Source: Butyricicoccus pullicaecorum (lineage in GTDB: Bacteria > Bacillota > Clostridia > Oscillospirales > Butyricicoccaceae). Taken from it: 41,320 bases of DNA. The stretch is taken from assembly GCA_018366195.1 (NCBI GenBank), contig JAGZIN010000022.1, forward strand, positions 1-41,320, given 5' to 3'. The first letter of the stretch is position 1. Every line of letters starts with the position of its first letter. Below are positions 24,629 through 33,429 of the stretch, piece by piece. Under the pieces are notes generated by a model. It worked only from the letters and a program-made list of their open reading frames with translations, searched no databases and was not told the DNA's origin. The position numbers and the translations under genes are program-made.

Positions 24629-25358
24629 CGATGAATCCTATGTACGGGAGGCAATTCGGCAGTTGATTCCGTGGGAGCAGCTGGGCTGTACCCTTCAAAT
24701 TGTCTGTGATGGGCAATCGCTTGTAGAAAAAATGGACGAAGAACGTCCGGATATTATTTTGACAGATATCCGTATGCCTGGAATGGACGGACTGGAGGTC
24801 TGTAAATATGTCAATCAGTATTGTCCGGAAACGCAGGTTGTGATTTTGAGCGCGTATTCGGATTTCTCGTATGCGCGTACAGCGATGCGCTATGGTGCGT
24901 TTGAGTATATCTTAAAGGTTGAGTTGGTTGAAGAATTGCCAAAGACAATCGAAAAGGTGATTCAGACATTAGAAAAGCAAAAAGCAGAAATTTTGGACGA
25001 TTATGCGGATATCCTCAAGGAGAGCAGTTCCCAAGACCTGTATCAGAAGATGGTGCAGTACGTGGAGAGAAATTATCGCAAGCCCATCACGCTGGCGGAG
25101 ATTGCGGAGCAGCTTCATGCAAATCAAAGCTACTTGAGCCGTCTGTACAAGAATTGCAGCGGAGTCAATTTGTTCGATGATATCTTAAAAAGGCGGATTG
25201 AAAAATCAAAGGAGTGCCTGCTGGCCTCTGACTGGAAGATTCATCAGGTTGCAGCTTATGTGGGCTTTGAAGATGCAGGCTATTTTTCACGTGCCTTCAA
25301 AAATCAAACGGGTTTGTCACCAAAGGAGTTTCGCAATGCGAGAGAACCCAAGACGTAA
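24606..25358 (+). CDS. YesN-type response regulator with AraC DNA-binding domain
   Basis: 250 residues from the ATG at 24606, which has GAGAGGAGAG upstream. The receiver domain (about 3-120) has the acidic pair D8-D9, phospho-acceptor D54 in TDIRMPG, S82 and K104; the usual Lys-Pro after K104 is replaced by Lys-Val. The C-terminal part (about 145-250) is an AraC/XylS pair of helix-turn-helix motifs (ITLAEIAEQLHANQSYLSRLY and the later IHQVAAYVGFEDAGYFSRAF). Such regulators activate carbohydrate import operons next to them, so the target is very probably the fucose operon downstream. It overlaps the kinase before it and the binding protein after it. Confidence 0.92.
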   Translation: MWKVIAADDESYVREAIRQLIPWEQLGCTLQIVCDGQSLVEKMDEERPDIILTDIRMPGMDGLEVCKYVNQYCPETQVVILSAYSDFSYARTAMRYGAFEYILKVELVEELPKTIEKVIQTLEKQKAEILDDYADILKESSSQDLYQKMVQYVERNYRKPITLAEIAEQLHANQSYLSRLYKNCSGVNLFDDILKRRIEKSKECLLASDWKIHQVAAYVGFEDAGYFSRAFKNQTGLSPKEFRNAREPKT

Positions 25359-26604
25359 CATTTGGACAGCGGTTTTATATGGACTCCTTCTGGCTTGCCT
25401 GATGACGGGCTGTGGCGGACAGCCCTCCGTCACAGAAATCACGTTGATTCATGGCTGGGGCAGCGTGGAACCAGATCATGAAGCAATGCGGCGCATCTAT
25501 CAGGATTTTGAAAAGGAAAATCCGGATATTCGGCTCCATCTGATTTCGATGCCGACAACACAGACTTTGATTCAAAAGGTGGAAGACTCTGTGATGGTAG
25601 GAGAGATTCCGGATCTTGTTTTTTTGGCAGGAGGCGGACAGGACGCACTGTATCAATATATGGCAGATTATAAATGTCTGCTCGACCTCATGCCTTATGT
25701 GGAGGCGGACGCACAGTTTCGTGCAAATCTGGCACCCGCCAATCTGGATTACTGGACAACCGCCGAAAATCAGTTGTTTACGATTTCTGATGTTTTGCTG
25801 GTCAGTGGTGGTTATTGGTATAATCAGGAGATTTTTGAACAGGCAGGTATTTTGGAAGTTCCAAAAACATGGGAGGAGTTCTTTGCTGCCTGTGACAAGA
25901 TTCAGACATGGGCAGAACAGGGTGCCCATAAAGTGAAGGCGTTGCAGCCCTCCAATGAGGGATATTTATACCTGATGGACCATATTTTGGCACAAAAGGG
26001 AATGGACGGGACACAAAAAAACCATGTGGAGATGGAAGCGGGCAAGCTGCTGGATACCCTGACCATACTGGAGCAGATTCACCGCTTTTCCATCAGCGAA
26101 GACGGTGCATATAATTACCGCGATGAAATGGAGCTGTTCAACCGGGAAAAGCTTGCCATTTGTGTCAATGGCGTTTGGGGAGCTTCCATGATATCCAAGA
26201 GATTACAGGCAGAATATGCGTTGTTCCCATCAGAATCTCTTTCCGTAGCTTGCGAATCTGCTGGTATTGGATATGTTGTTGGACATACAGGGAATAAAGA
26301 GCGAGAACAGGCGTGTGTACGTTTTCTGAAATATATGGTAAGTCCGAAGGTACAGGAACGGATTTTATTGGAGACACAGCAGTTTCCTGCCAATCCCAAT
26401 ATCCACATGGAAGATTTTGCTGTGCAGCTTCCACGGTTTTACAAGGCGGTCAGCACGGCGCAATCGGCTGATATGAAAATCGAGATTCCAGAGCAGCTGT
26501 GGGGAAACCGGCAGATTGAAATTCTAAAGAACAATATCATACCGGTTTTGTCAGGAGAAATCAGCAAACAGGCATTTCTGGATTTATGGACTGTGCCGGA
26601 ATAG
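25336..26604 (+). CDS. Sugar-binding lipoprotein encoded with the two-component system
   Basis: 422 residues from the ATG at 25336 (AAAGGAG upstream). The signal peptide ends in MTGC, with Cys26 as lipid site. The rest is an extracellular solute-binding protein of the maltose/oligosaccharide type (family 1), with DLVFLAGGG, SGGYWYNQEIFEQAG and FLKYMVSPKVQERIL as family segments. It starts 23 bases inside the regulator gene and a terminator follows before the transporter operon, so it is made with the sensor pair and not with the permeases. It is related to the binding protein at 26982 but clearly different. It may present the ligand to the kinase, or it may feed the same permeases; the first is my preferred reading. 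Confidence 0.88.
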   Translation: MRENPRRNIWTAVLYGLLLACLMTGCGGQPSVTEITLIHGWGSVEPDHEAMRRIYQDFEKENPDIRLHLISMPTTQTLIQKVEDSVMVGEIPDLVFLAGGGQDALYQYMADYKCLLDLMPYVEADAQFRANLAPANLDYWTTAENQLFTISDVLLVSGGYWYNQEIFEQAGILEVPKTWEEFFAACDKIQTWAEQGAHKVKALQPSNEGYLYLMDHILAQKGMDGTQKNHVEMEAGKLLDTLTILEQIHRFSISEDGAYNYRDEMELFNREKLAICVNGVWGASMISKRLQAEYALFPSESLSVACESAGIGYVVGHTGNKEREQACVRFLKYMVSPKVQERILLETQQFPANPNIHMEDFAVQLPRFYKAVSTAQSADMKIEIPEQLWGNRQIEILKNNIIPVLSGEISKQAFLDLWTVPE

Positions 26605-26981
26605 TACAGACGGAAGCATCTGTTTGAGATGCGCTGCTGAAAAAGACTGCGCGCATGCGCATCTTAAGATTTTGTAACGAACTGTGAGATACAATGGACT
26701 TGGTTACACGGTGAAATATCCGGAACCGCTCATCAATGTGCGGTTTCGGGTATTTTTTTATGCAGCGAGTTTTTCAGGCTGTGGTTAGACTGAATAAAAA
26801 CAGAGAATCGTTTTTGTTAAAAATATATAAAAATAGAGGGAACAAAATTCAAAAATCAGGCAAAAGTAAAAATAATCACAAAAAAGAGTCAAGCAGAGTC
26901 ATGTTATTTTTTCATAAGACACCCTATAATAAGGAGCATAAACAACAGCAGTTTACACAAATAGGCTGGGAGGAAAGTACA
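26605..26981 (+). promoter_or_regulatory. Control region between sensor operon and fucose operon
   Basis: No gene is supported in this stretch. It contains an inverted repeat AGATGCGC/GCGCATCT (26627-26664), an intrinsic terminator (26719-26759), an A-rich tract with a repeated AATCA element 20 bases apart (26854 and 26874), and a -10 hexamer TATAAT at 26925-26930 without a good -35 (TGTTAT at 17 bases). A weak -35 with upstream repeats fits a promoter that needs the adjacent AraC-type regulator. Confidence 0.55.
26719..26759 (+). terminator. Intrinsic terminator of the two-component/binding-protein operon
   Basis: CCGGAACCGC and GCGGTTTCGG form an imperfect stem with a 10-base loop, followed by a run of seven T. 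Confidence 0.8.
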
Positions 26982-28268
26982 ATGAAAAGAATGACAGCAA
27001 TGTCCCTTGCGATGGCTATGACACTGGGTCTGGCTGGTTGCGGCAATTCGGAACAGGCATCTGGCGGGGCAGATGGACAGCCGGAGGTTTTGGAATTTTA
27101 TCATGGCTTCTATCATGAGGAATCGGAATGGCCTGCTGCAAAAGTCATGCGTGATATTTATGATGAATTTGCAAAGAGTCATGCAGATGGTTCGGTGACC
27201 TTTAAGCCGATTCCGGTGGAAAACAGAGATGATGTCGTGAATGCGCAGATTGCGGGAGGTAAGTTCCCGGATATGATTGATATGTATTCACCGGCGCCAA
27301 AGTCGGCAATCAGTCAGGGTCTGCTGCTGGATATGAAGCCCTTTATTGATGAGAACAATTTGCAGGACGCAGTGGGCATCAACTACACACAGAATCAGAT
27401 TGATGGCAAGATTTATAATATCCATGAGCAGGTAGAAGCGCGCGGTATGTGGGCGAATACAAAAATTCTGGATTCTGTTGGCGCGAGCATAGAGGACCTC
27501 TCCACATGGCAGGGCTTTGCAGATACCATGGCAAAGGTTTCTGCTCTGGGCAATGGTACATACGGCTATGCAGCCGGTCAGGGTTCGCTGAAAATGATGT
27601 ACGCATATCTCGCCAGCACAGAAGAAGGGCGTGCCATCACATCGGTACCGTTGACAGAGGCGGCAATCAATTCGGAGGAATTTGCTGCTGCATTTAAGAC
27701 ATTGGCAAAGATGGACCAAGTCAATGGCGCAGAGTACACCACGCCAGATGTTGGAAATCTGATGGCGGACTTCAACCAGAACGGAAAGGCAGCCGTTATT
27801 TCCAATGGTGCATGGAATGCGTCCGGTATTGCGCCTGAGCTTGCAGATGTAATCGAACCGATTATCTTCCCAGAGAATGTATCCCTATCTACAGCCGGTA
27901 ATGGTTTGGCGATTGCAAGCGGTATGAGCGAAGCAAAGACCGAAATGGCACTGGAATTTATTAAGTACGTAACAAGCCCCGAAATTCAGGAACGTATTTT
28001 CTTGGAGGTACAGGGTGTGCCGTCCAATACAACACTGGATCTCAAGGCATTGGCGGAAAAGAATGGCGATCCGGTCATCATCAAGATGGCAGAGGCTTGC
28101 GCGATGATTCAAGATGCAGATATCGTTGTGAGTGATCCTTCTTATAAGTGGGGCATGGACGTAGGCAATGCAATCACAAACGCCTTGATGGAATGTGCAA
28201 ATCAGAGCACAGATATCGAAGCACGCTTTGCGCAGCTGCAAAAAGAACTGATTGCGCTGATTGGATAA
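26982..28268 (+). CDS. ABC transporter sugar-binding lipoprotein of the fucose operon
   Basis: 428 residues from the ATG at 26982, with GGGAGG upstream. The signal peptide ends in the lipobox GLAGC. The mature part is a family 1 extracellular solute-binding protein: opening FYHGFYHEESEWPAAKVMRD, then QIAGGKFPDMIDMY, FNQNGKAAVISNGAWNASGI and FIKYVTSPEIQERIF. It lies directly before two permease genes and should deliver the substrate to them. With a cytosolic fucosidase downstream, the substrate is likely a fucosylated oligosaccharide rather than free fucose. An upstream open frame extends the coding sequence to 26736 but has no signal peptide or ribosome binding site. Confidence 0.93.
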   Translation: MKRMTAMSLAMAMTLGLAGCGNSEQASGGADGQPEVLEFYHGFYHEESEWPAAKVMRDIYDEFAKSHADGSVTFKPIPVENRDDVVNAQIAGGKFPDMIDMYSPAPKSAISQGLLLDMKPFIDENNLQDAVGINYTQNQIDGKIYNIHEQVEARGMWANTKILDSVGASIEDLSTWQGFADTMAKVSALGNGTYGYAAGQGSLKMMYAYLASTEEGRAITSVPLTEAAINSEEFAAAFKTLAKMDQVNGAEYTTPDVGNLMADFNQNGKAAVISNGAWNASGIAPELADVIEPIIFPENVSLSTAGNGLAIASGMSEAKTEMALEFIKYVTSPEIQERIFLEVQGVPSNTTLDLKALAEKNGDPVIIKMAEACAMIQDADIVVSDPSYKWGMDVGNAITNALMECANQSTDIEARFAQLQKELIALIG

Positions 28269-28325
28269 TCAAATATAAGTGAAAAAGAGGAGGTGAAAAT
28301 CCTTCTCTTTTTTAAGGAGGACAAT

Positions 28326-29279
28326 ATGAAGCAGGTGAAAAAATACGCCGGCCGCGGTGCCAGCGGCTCCGAGTGGAAACGCAGAGGATTCATTCTTCTA
28401 TTTTTGCTGCCGACATTGCTGGCGTTTTGTATCTTTTATCTCTATCCGCTCCTGACGGTGTTTTTTACATCATTTGCAAAATGGGATTACACCAATCTCA
28501 CCAAGCCGGAGTTCTGGGGCTGGACAGACCTCTGGAACAATTATAAGTATATTTTTGAGACCTATCCTTATTTCTGGGAAGCACTGCGCAACTCGGTAAG
28601 CTGGGCGCTGCTCGGTATCTTTGTACAGATTCCGGTGGCAACCATCATTGCGCTTGCCTTTTCCAGAAAAATGAGAGGAATCAAGCTGATTCGAAATATC
28701 TATATCATTCCCTGTATGATTTCATCTGCAGCACTCGGTATTATCTTCCTTCAGCTTTACAACCCAACCTATGGAATTCTCAACCCCATCATTCAGCTAT
28801 TTCAGCCGTCCTTTTCGGGGAATATCCTGCTTATGAAGGGTCCTGCTTTTTGGGCAATGACAGGTGCTTATATCTTCTTTACAGGAACCACGACGTTGAT
28901 GATTCTCGGAAACATTATGGCAGTTCCGGAGGAGGTTCGAGAAGCCGCCTTGTTAGATGGCGCCAGCGGATTCATACAGGATTTTTATATTACCATTCCC
29001 ATGATTAAGAATACCTTGAAAACAGTCTCTATTTTATCCGCGACTGCCGGATTCCTGCTCTACAATGAGGTATATTTCCTGACCAAGGGTGCAGCAGGAA
29101 CCTATAGCATCAGCTATGTGATTCGTGAGCTGGCAATTACCAGCCCAAGAGCACAGTTTGGACGTGCCAATTCGGTGGCATTTCTCCAAATCATTGCAGG
29201 CATGCTGATTATTGTATTTGTAAATGTAGTATATGAGCTTCCGGGAATCATCAGCAAGCTTAGGAGGAATCGGACATGA
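28326..29279 (+). CDS. Sugar ABC transporter permease (MalF/UgpA type)
   Basis: 317 residues from the ATG at 28326, with AAGGAGG upstream. Six membrane helices are visible, the first at about residues 20-45. The EAA loop that contacts the ATPase is EEVREAALLDGASGFIQDF, followed by IPMIKNTL. It forms a heterodimer with the next gene product, which it overlaps by 4 bases. No ATPase gene is in the operon, so the pair probably uses a shared MsmK/MsmX-like ATPase encoded elsewhere, as is common in Firmicutes CUT1 transporters. Confidence 0.94.
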   Translation: MKQVKKYAGRGASGSEWKRRGFILLFLLPTLLAFCIFYLYPLLTVFFTSFAKWDYTNLTKPEFWGWTDLWNNYKYIFETYPYFWEALRNSVSWALLGIFVQIPVATIIALAFSRKMRGIKLIRNIYIIPCMISSAALGIIFLQLYNPTYGILNPIIQLFQPSFSGNILLMKGPAFWAMTGAYIFFTGTTTLMILGNIMAVPEEVREAALLDGASGFIQDFYITIPMIKNTLKTVSILSATAGFLLYNEVYFLTKGAAGTYSISYVIRELAITSPRAQFGRANSVAFLQIIAGMLIIVFVNVVYELPGIISKLRRNRT

Positions 29280-30124
29280 TAAAAAAGATAAGAACACTCA
29301 ATCAGCTGCCTCTTGGAACAAGGATTATGACATATTTTTCCTTGGGTTGGGCATTGCTGGTATCGCTGACCCCGATTGTGTGGCTGTTTTTGTCCAGTTT
29401 GAAGGAAGACCCGCTGGCACGTCCCGGATTTCAGCTTCCGGAATCCATTTACTTAGAGGGCTATATCTCGACGTTCCGCGACCTGCATGTGATGCGGTAT
29501 TTCGGAAACAGTATGATTGTTTCCGTGGTATCGGTTCTCATCAGCATTGTGATGATTTCCATGTCTGCCTATGTCGTCGCACGCATGGAATTTAAGGGAA
29601 AAAGACTGGTGAACGTTATGCTGGCAACTACGCTGTTCATTCCGGCAACTGCCCTGACTTATCCCGTTTATAATCTGGTCAATCAGCTGGGAATTTATAA
29701 CACACGTGCAGCACTCATTTTGATTTATTCATGCAGCGGCATTGCAGTCAGCTTCTTTGTCATCAAAAATTATTATGACCATATTCCGAAGGAGATGGAG
29801 GACGCAGCGAGAATTGATGGGTGCGGATACTTTCAGACCTTTTGGCATGTGATTTTTCCGATGGCACGTCCTGGCATCATGACCGCAGGTGTGCTTGCGT
29901 TCCTCAACAACTGGAATGAATATTACTGGGCATCTCTGGTCATGATTGACCGCGAGAAGCTGACGGTTCCGGCATTGCTGTCAACCTTTACGACTGCGTT
30001 CCGAACCAACTACAATGGTCTGTTTTCGGCGATGGTCATTATCATTCTTCCTCCGATTCTCTTGTATTGTATTTTTAATAAATTTTTTATTGAGGCACTT
30101 TCTGGCGGTGCTGTGAAAGGATAA
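29276..30124 (+). CDS. Sugar ABC transporter permease (MalG/UgpE type)
   Basis: 282 residues; its ATG overlaps the stop of the preceding permease (ATGA). Six helices, with the EAA loop KEMEDAARIDGCGYFQTFWH and the following IFPMARPGIMTAGVLAFLNNWNE being standard for the second CUT1 permease. It makes the second half of the membrane channel. The stop is 5 bases before the fucosidase gene, so import and first hydrolysis are tightly linked in expression. Confidence 0.94.
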   Translation: MIKKIRTLNQLPLGTRIMTYFSLGWALLVSLTPIVWLFLSSLKEDPLARPGFQLPESIYLEGYISTFRDLHVMRYFGNSMIVSVVSVLISIVMISMSAYVVARMEFKGKRLVNVMLATTLFIPATALTYPVYNLVNQLGIYNTRAALILIYSCSGIAVSFFVIKNYYDHIPKEMEDAARIDGCGYFQTFWHVIFPMARPGIMTAGVLAFLNNWNEYYWASLVMIDREKLTVPALLSTFTTAFRTNYNGLFSAMVIIILPPILLYCIFNKFFIEALSGGAVKG

Positions 30125-30129
30125 TTGTT

Positions 30130-31440
30130 ATGAATCATCTGGTAGAGGCACGCGCAAAGCGTGTACAGTGGTATATGAAAGACCGGTTCGGTATGTTTGT
30201 ACATTGGGGACTCTATGCCATTCCGGGACGCGGGGAATGGGTCATGCGCACAGAGCGGATTGCTCCGGAGGACTATACCTATATAGAGGAGTTCAATCCC
30301 GTTTGTTATGACCCGAAAGCATGGGCAAAGATGGCAAAGCATGCCGGTATGCGATACGTGGTTTTGACGGCAAAGCATCATGATGGATTCTGTCTGTTTG
30401 ATTCCAAGCTGAGCGACTATACCAGCATGAAGGCGTGCGGACGGGATTTGGTTCGGGAATTTGTAGATGCAGTACGGGCAGAGGGGCTCAAGGTGGGGCT
30501 TTACTATTCTCTGCTGGACTGGCATCATTCCGATTATCCGAAATATGGAGATGCTTTCCACCCGATGAGCGAAAATGAAGCTTATAAAGATGAAAAAATA
30601 GATTTTGACAATTATCTGCGTTATATGCACGGTCAAATCGAGGAATTGGTAACAAATTATGGAAAAATAGATTTGCTCTGGTTTGATTTTTCCTATGAGG
30701 AAATGCGCGGTGAGGCGTGGAAGGCAACCGAGCTGGTTCGTATGGTGCGCAAGCATCAGCCAGATGTCATTATGGATAACCGCTTGGAGGTTGGCGGAGA
30801 AGGCTTTGGCAGTATTGTCAATGAGGTACCCGAGGAGTACTGCGGTGATTTTGCAAGTCCAGAACAGATTATTCCGCCAGAGGGGATTCGCAATGTAGTG
30901 GGGCAGCCTGTACCGTGGGAGCTTTGTACAACAATCAATAACAACTGGGGTTATAATCCGCATGATTTGGTGTATAAATCCAGCACTCTGCTCATTCATA
31001 AGCTGGTAGAATGTGTCAGCAAGGGCGGAAATATGATTTTGAATGTAGGACCGGATGCCTTGGGGCGCGTAGATGCCAAGAGTCAGCAGGTTTTGCGGGA
31101 AATTGGTGACTGGATGGAGCGAAACAGCGCAAGCATTTATGGGTGCGGAAATGCCAACCGTCCCAAGCCGGAGTGGGGCTGGTATACGCAGAATGGAAAT
31201 AAGCTGTATGCACATGTGCTCGAAGCTCCCATTGGCCCGCTTGCCCTGACAGGTGTTTCCAAAGAGGAAATCAAGCATATTCGTTGTTTGGCAGATGGCT
31301 CTGAGGTGCCGCTGCGGGACAGCTGGATTGTGCAGTCCTATGCACACATTCCTTTTGTCTCTTTTGGAGAGCTGCTTCACTTTAGCTATCCGCTGCCTGA
31401 CCCGGTAGATACCGTTTTAGAGATTACGCTCAAGGATTAA
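30130..31440 (+). CDS. Alpha-L-fucosidase, GH29, cytosolic
   Basis: 436 residues, starting at ATG 30130. GH29 enzymes release L-fucose from fucosylated glycans with retention. The catalytic domain shows RFGMFVHWGLYA (19-30), TAKHHDGFCLF (80-90), and the nucleophile segment DLLWFDFSYEE, with D186 as the expected nucleophile. The acid/base residue is not conserved by position in this family and was not assigned; glutamates in the EVPEEYCGDF region are candidates. There is no signal peptide, so it acts on imported oligosaccharides. A short C-terminal beta domain follows. Placement right after the permeases supports an import-then-cleave strategy for fucosyllactose or mucin fragments. Confidence 0.94.
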   Translation: MNHLVEARAKRVQWYMKDRFGMFVHWGLYAIPGRGEWVMRTERIAPEDYTYIEEFNPVCYDPKAWAKMAKHAGMRYVVLTAKHHDGFCLFDSKLSDYTSMKACGRDLVREFVDAVRAEGLKVGLYYSLLDWHHSDYPKYGDAFHPMSENEAYKDEKIDFDNYLRYMHGQIEELVTNYGKIDLLWFDFSYEEMRGEAWKATELVRMVRKHQPDVIMDNRLEVGGEGFGSIVNEVPEEYCGDFASPEQIIPPEGIRNVVGQPVPWELCTTINNNWGYNPHDLVYKSSTLLIHKLVECVSKGGNMILNVGPDALGRVDAKSQQVLREIGDWMERNSASIYGCGNANRPKPEWGWYTQNGNKLYAHVLEAPIGPLALTGVSKEEIKHIRCLADGSEVPLRDSWIVQSYAHIPFVSFGELLHFSYPLPDPVDTVLEITLKD

Positions 31441-31457
31441 GGTGGAGGCAGATACAA

Positions 31458-32717
31458 ATGAGACAGATTACAGCGATTTTGCTCGGTGCCGGACAGCGCG
31501 GCGAAATCTACGCAGACTATGGGCTGGCATTTCCCAATGAACTCAAAATTGTCGGTGTTGCAGAGCCGCGTGCAGACCGCCGTGCGCTCTGTGCGCAAAA
31601 GCATCACATTGCACCGGAAAATGCCGTGGCAGATTGGCAGGAGCTGCTTGCTCGAGATAAATTTGCCGATAGTGTGTTTGTGTGTACACAGGACAGAATG
31701 CACTTTGAGCCTGTCATGCAGGCGCTCGAAAAGGGTTACGATGTGCTTTGTGAAAAGCCCATGAGCTACAATCGAGAAGAACTGATTGCCATGGGAGAAA
31801 AGGCAAAGGAAACCGGCAGATTGCTCAGCATCTGTCATGTGTTGCGCTATTCTCCGTTTTTTGTAAAGCTCAAGGAGCTGCTCGATGCAGGTACGATAGG
31901 TCAGCTGGTGAATATTCAGCACATTGAGAGTGTGGGCTATTGGCACATGGCACATAGCTTTGTGCGCGGAAACTGGAATAAAACAGAGGAAAGCTGTCCG
32001 ATGATTTTGGCAAAGTGCTGTCATGATATGGATATTTTGACATGGCTCGCGGGCAGCCGGTGTAAAACCGTTTCCAGTATGGGCGCACGCAGTCATTTTG
32101 ATGAGGCACACAGACCGGAGGGAGCGCCAGCACGCTGTCTGGACGGCTGCCCGCATCAGGAAAGCTGTCCCTATTATGCGCCGCGATTCTATCTGGAGCA
32201 CCCACAGGCATCTATTGGCGGATTCCGCAAGGTAGTCAGCTTGGATACCTCCAATGAAGCTGTGCTGCGCGAGTTGCAGACAAGCCCCTATGGACGCTGC
32301 GTATATGCCTGTGATAATGATGTGGTGGACAATCAGCTTGTCAATATTGCGTTTGAAAATGGAGTGCATGCAAGTCTCACCATGAGTGCCTTTACAGAGC
32401 ATTGTGAACGCATCATCAATGTAATGGGGAGCCATGGACAAATTCGCGGACATATGGAAAGCAATACGCTGGAGATTTCCGACTTTGCTTCGGGCAATCA
32501 CACCACAATCACGGTGCATATTCCGGAAGGCGGTTCGCACAGCGGCAGTGATGTATCCATGATGAAGGAGTTTACAGCGCTGGTGGCGAGTGGTGCAAAG
32601 GACAGCCGGACAGGGGCGGCTGCTTCGGTAGAAAGTCATTTGGCAACCCTTGCGGCAGAGGAGAGCAGATTACAAGGCGGCATGCCCATTTCATTGCAGA
32701 ATTGGATTTCCGAATAG
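31458..32717 (+). CDS. Gfo/Idh/MocA-family oxidoreductase with a three-cysteine cluster
   Basis: 419 residues, ATG at 31458 with GGTGGAGG upstream. The N-terminal Rossmann domain (about 1-125) has the loop ILLGAGQRGEIYAD and the family's EKP motif (99-101). The C-terminal domain contains ILAKCCHDMDIL, the usual substrate/catalytic region with His189, and an unusual insertion with C227, C231 and C237 (RCLDGCPHQESCPYYAP). Members act on sugars or cyclitols with NAD(P). A dehydrogenase is not part of the standard fucose isomerase pathway, so the substrate here is open: perhaps an oxidised or linked sugar on the imported glycan. It lies between fucosidase and aldolase in one operon. Confidence 0.9.
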   Translation: MRQITAILLGAGQRGEIYADYGLAFPNELKIVGVAEPRADRRALCAQKHHIAPENAVADWQELLARDKFADSVFVCTQDRMHFEPVMQALEKGYDVLCEKPMSYNREELIAMGEKAKETGRLLSICHVLRYSPFFVKLKELLDAGTIGQLVNIQHIESVGYWHMAHSFVRGNWNKTEESCPMILAKCCHDMDILTWLAGSRCKTVSSMGARSHFDEAHRPEGAPARCLDGCPHQESCPYYAPRFYLEHPQASIGGFRKVVSLDTSNEAVLRELQTSPYGRCVYACDNDVVDNQLVNIAFENGVHASLTMSAFTEHCERIINVMGSHGQIRGHMESNTLEISDFASGNHTTITVHIPEGGSHSGSDVSMMKEFTALVASGAKDSRTGAAASVESHLATLAAEESRLQGGMPISLQNWISE

Positions 32718-32732
32718 AAAAGGAGATATTTG

Positions 32733-33428
32733 ATGCGATATCAGGAAATGAGAGAACAGGTTTGTGATATCTGTTATAAAATGTGGCAGTTGGGCTGGGT
32801 GGCTGCCAATGATGGAAATGTGACGGTTCGTGTGGCGGAGAATTTGTATCTTGCCACGCCTACTGGAATGTCAAAAGCATTCATTACCCCTGAAAAGCTG
32901 CTGCTGGTGGACGGAACAGGCGCAGTGGTAGAGGCATTGGAAGGGCTGCGTCCGTCAAGCGAAATCAAAATGCACATGCGGTGCTATGCAGAGCGTCCTG
33001 ATGTGGGAGCAGTCGTTCATGCACACCCGCCCGGTGCGACCGGATTTGCAGTTGCACATAAGCCGATGGATATGTACAACATGATTGAAGATGTTGCAGT
33101 GATTGGTTCTGTTCCGTTAACTCCGTATGCAACCCCTTCTACAACTGAGGTGCCGGAACGGATTGCACCGTATTTACAGGAGCATGATGTTGTGCTTTTG
33201 GAAAATCATGGTGCATTGGCGCTGGGAAGTGACCTGATTACGGCGTTTTATCGTATGGAGTCGCTGGAGCTTTGGGCGAAAATTACCATCAATGCGGTCA
33301 TTTTGGGCGGAAGCCATGATATTTCACGGGAGAATATTCAAAAGTTGATTGACCTGCGCTCGTATTATGGAGTGACGGGCAAACACCCGGGATATAAAAA
33401 GTATAGTGCAGACGGAGAGGGCGTCTAA
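32733..33428 (+). CDS. Class II aldolase, likely L-fuculose-1-phosphate aldolase
   Basis: 231 residues from ATG 32733 (AAAAGGAGA upstream). Class II aldolases of the FucA/AraD family bind zinc by three histidines; AVVHAHPPGATGF and LLENHGALALG carry them, and the glutamate in SSEIKMHM is the expected proton-transfer residue. With FucI and a kinase in the same operon the reaction is most probably cleavage of L-fuculose-1-phosphate to dihydroxyacetone phosphate and L-lactaldehyde. Related enzymes act on rhamnulose-1-phosphate or ribulose-5-phosphate, and sequence alone does not exclude them. No lactaldehyde reductase gene follows in the window. Confidence 0.88.
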   Translation: MRYQEMREQVCDICYKMWQLGWVAANDGNVTVRVAENLYLATPTGMSKAFITPEKLLLVDGTGAVVEALEGLRPSSEIKMHMRCYAERPDVGAVVHAHPPGATGFAVAHKPMDMYNMIEDVAVIGSVPLTPYATPSTTEVPERIAPYLQEHDVVLLENHGALALGSDLITAFYRMESLELWAKITINAVILGGSHDISRENIQKLIDLRSYYGVTGKHPGYKKYSADGEGV

Positions 33429-33429
33429 C

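Noticed and set aside
26736..26981. N-terminal extension of the second binding protein up to 26736
   Set aside because: It overlaps the preceding terminator and promoter region, and the signal peptide with its ribosome binding site starts at 26982.
26605..26981. Catabolite-control (cre) site before the fucose operon
   Set aside because: No sequence close enough to the cre consensus was found; AT-rich partial matches are expected by chance.
30010..31380. Long minus-strand open frame (456 codons) opposite the fucosidase gene
   Set aside because: It mirrors the codon structure of the GH29 gene, has no ribosome binding site or family motif, and is rich in Cys and His as antisense frames often are.
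31437..32639. Long minus-strand open frame opposite the Gfo/Idh/MocA gene
   Set aside because: Antisense shadow of a gene with intact motifs; no start signal and no recognisable domain.
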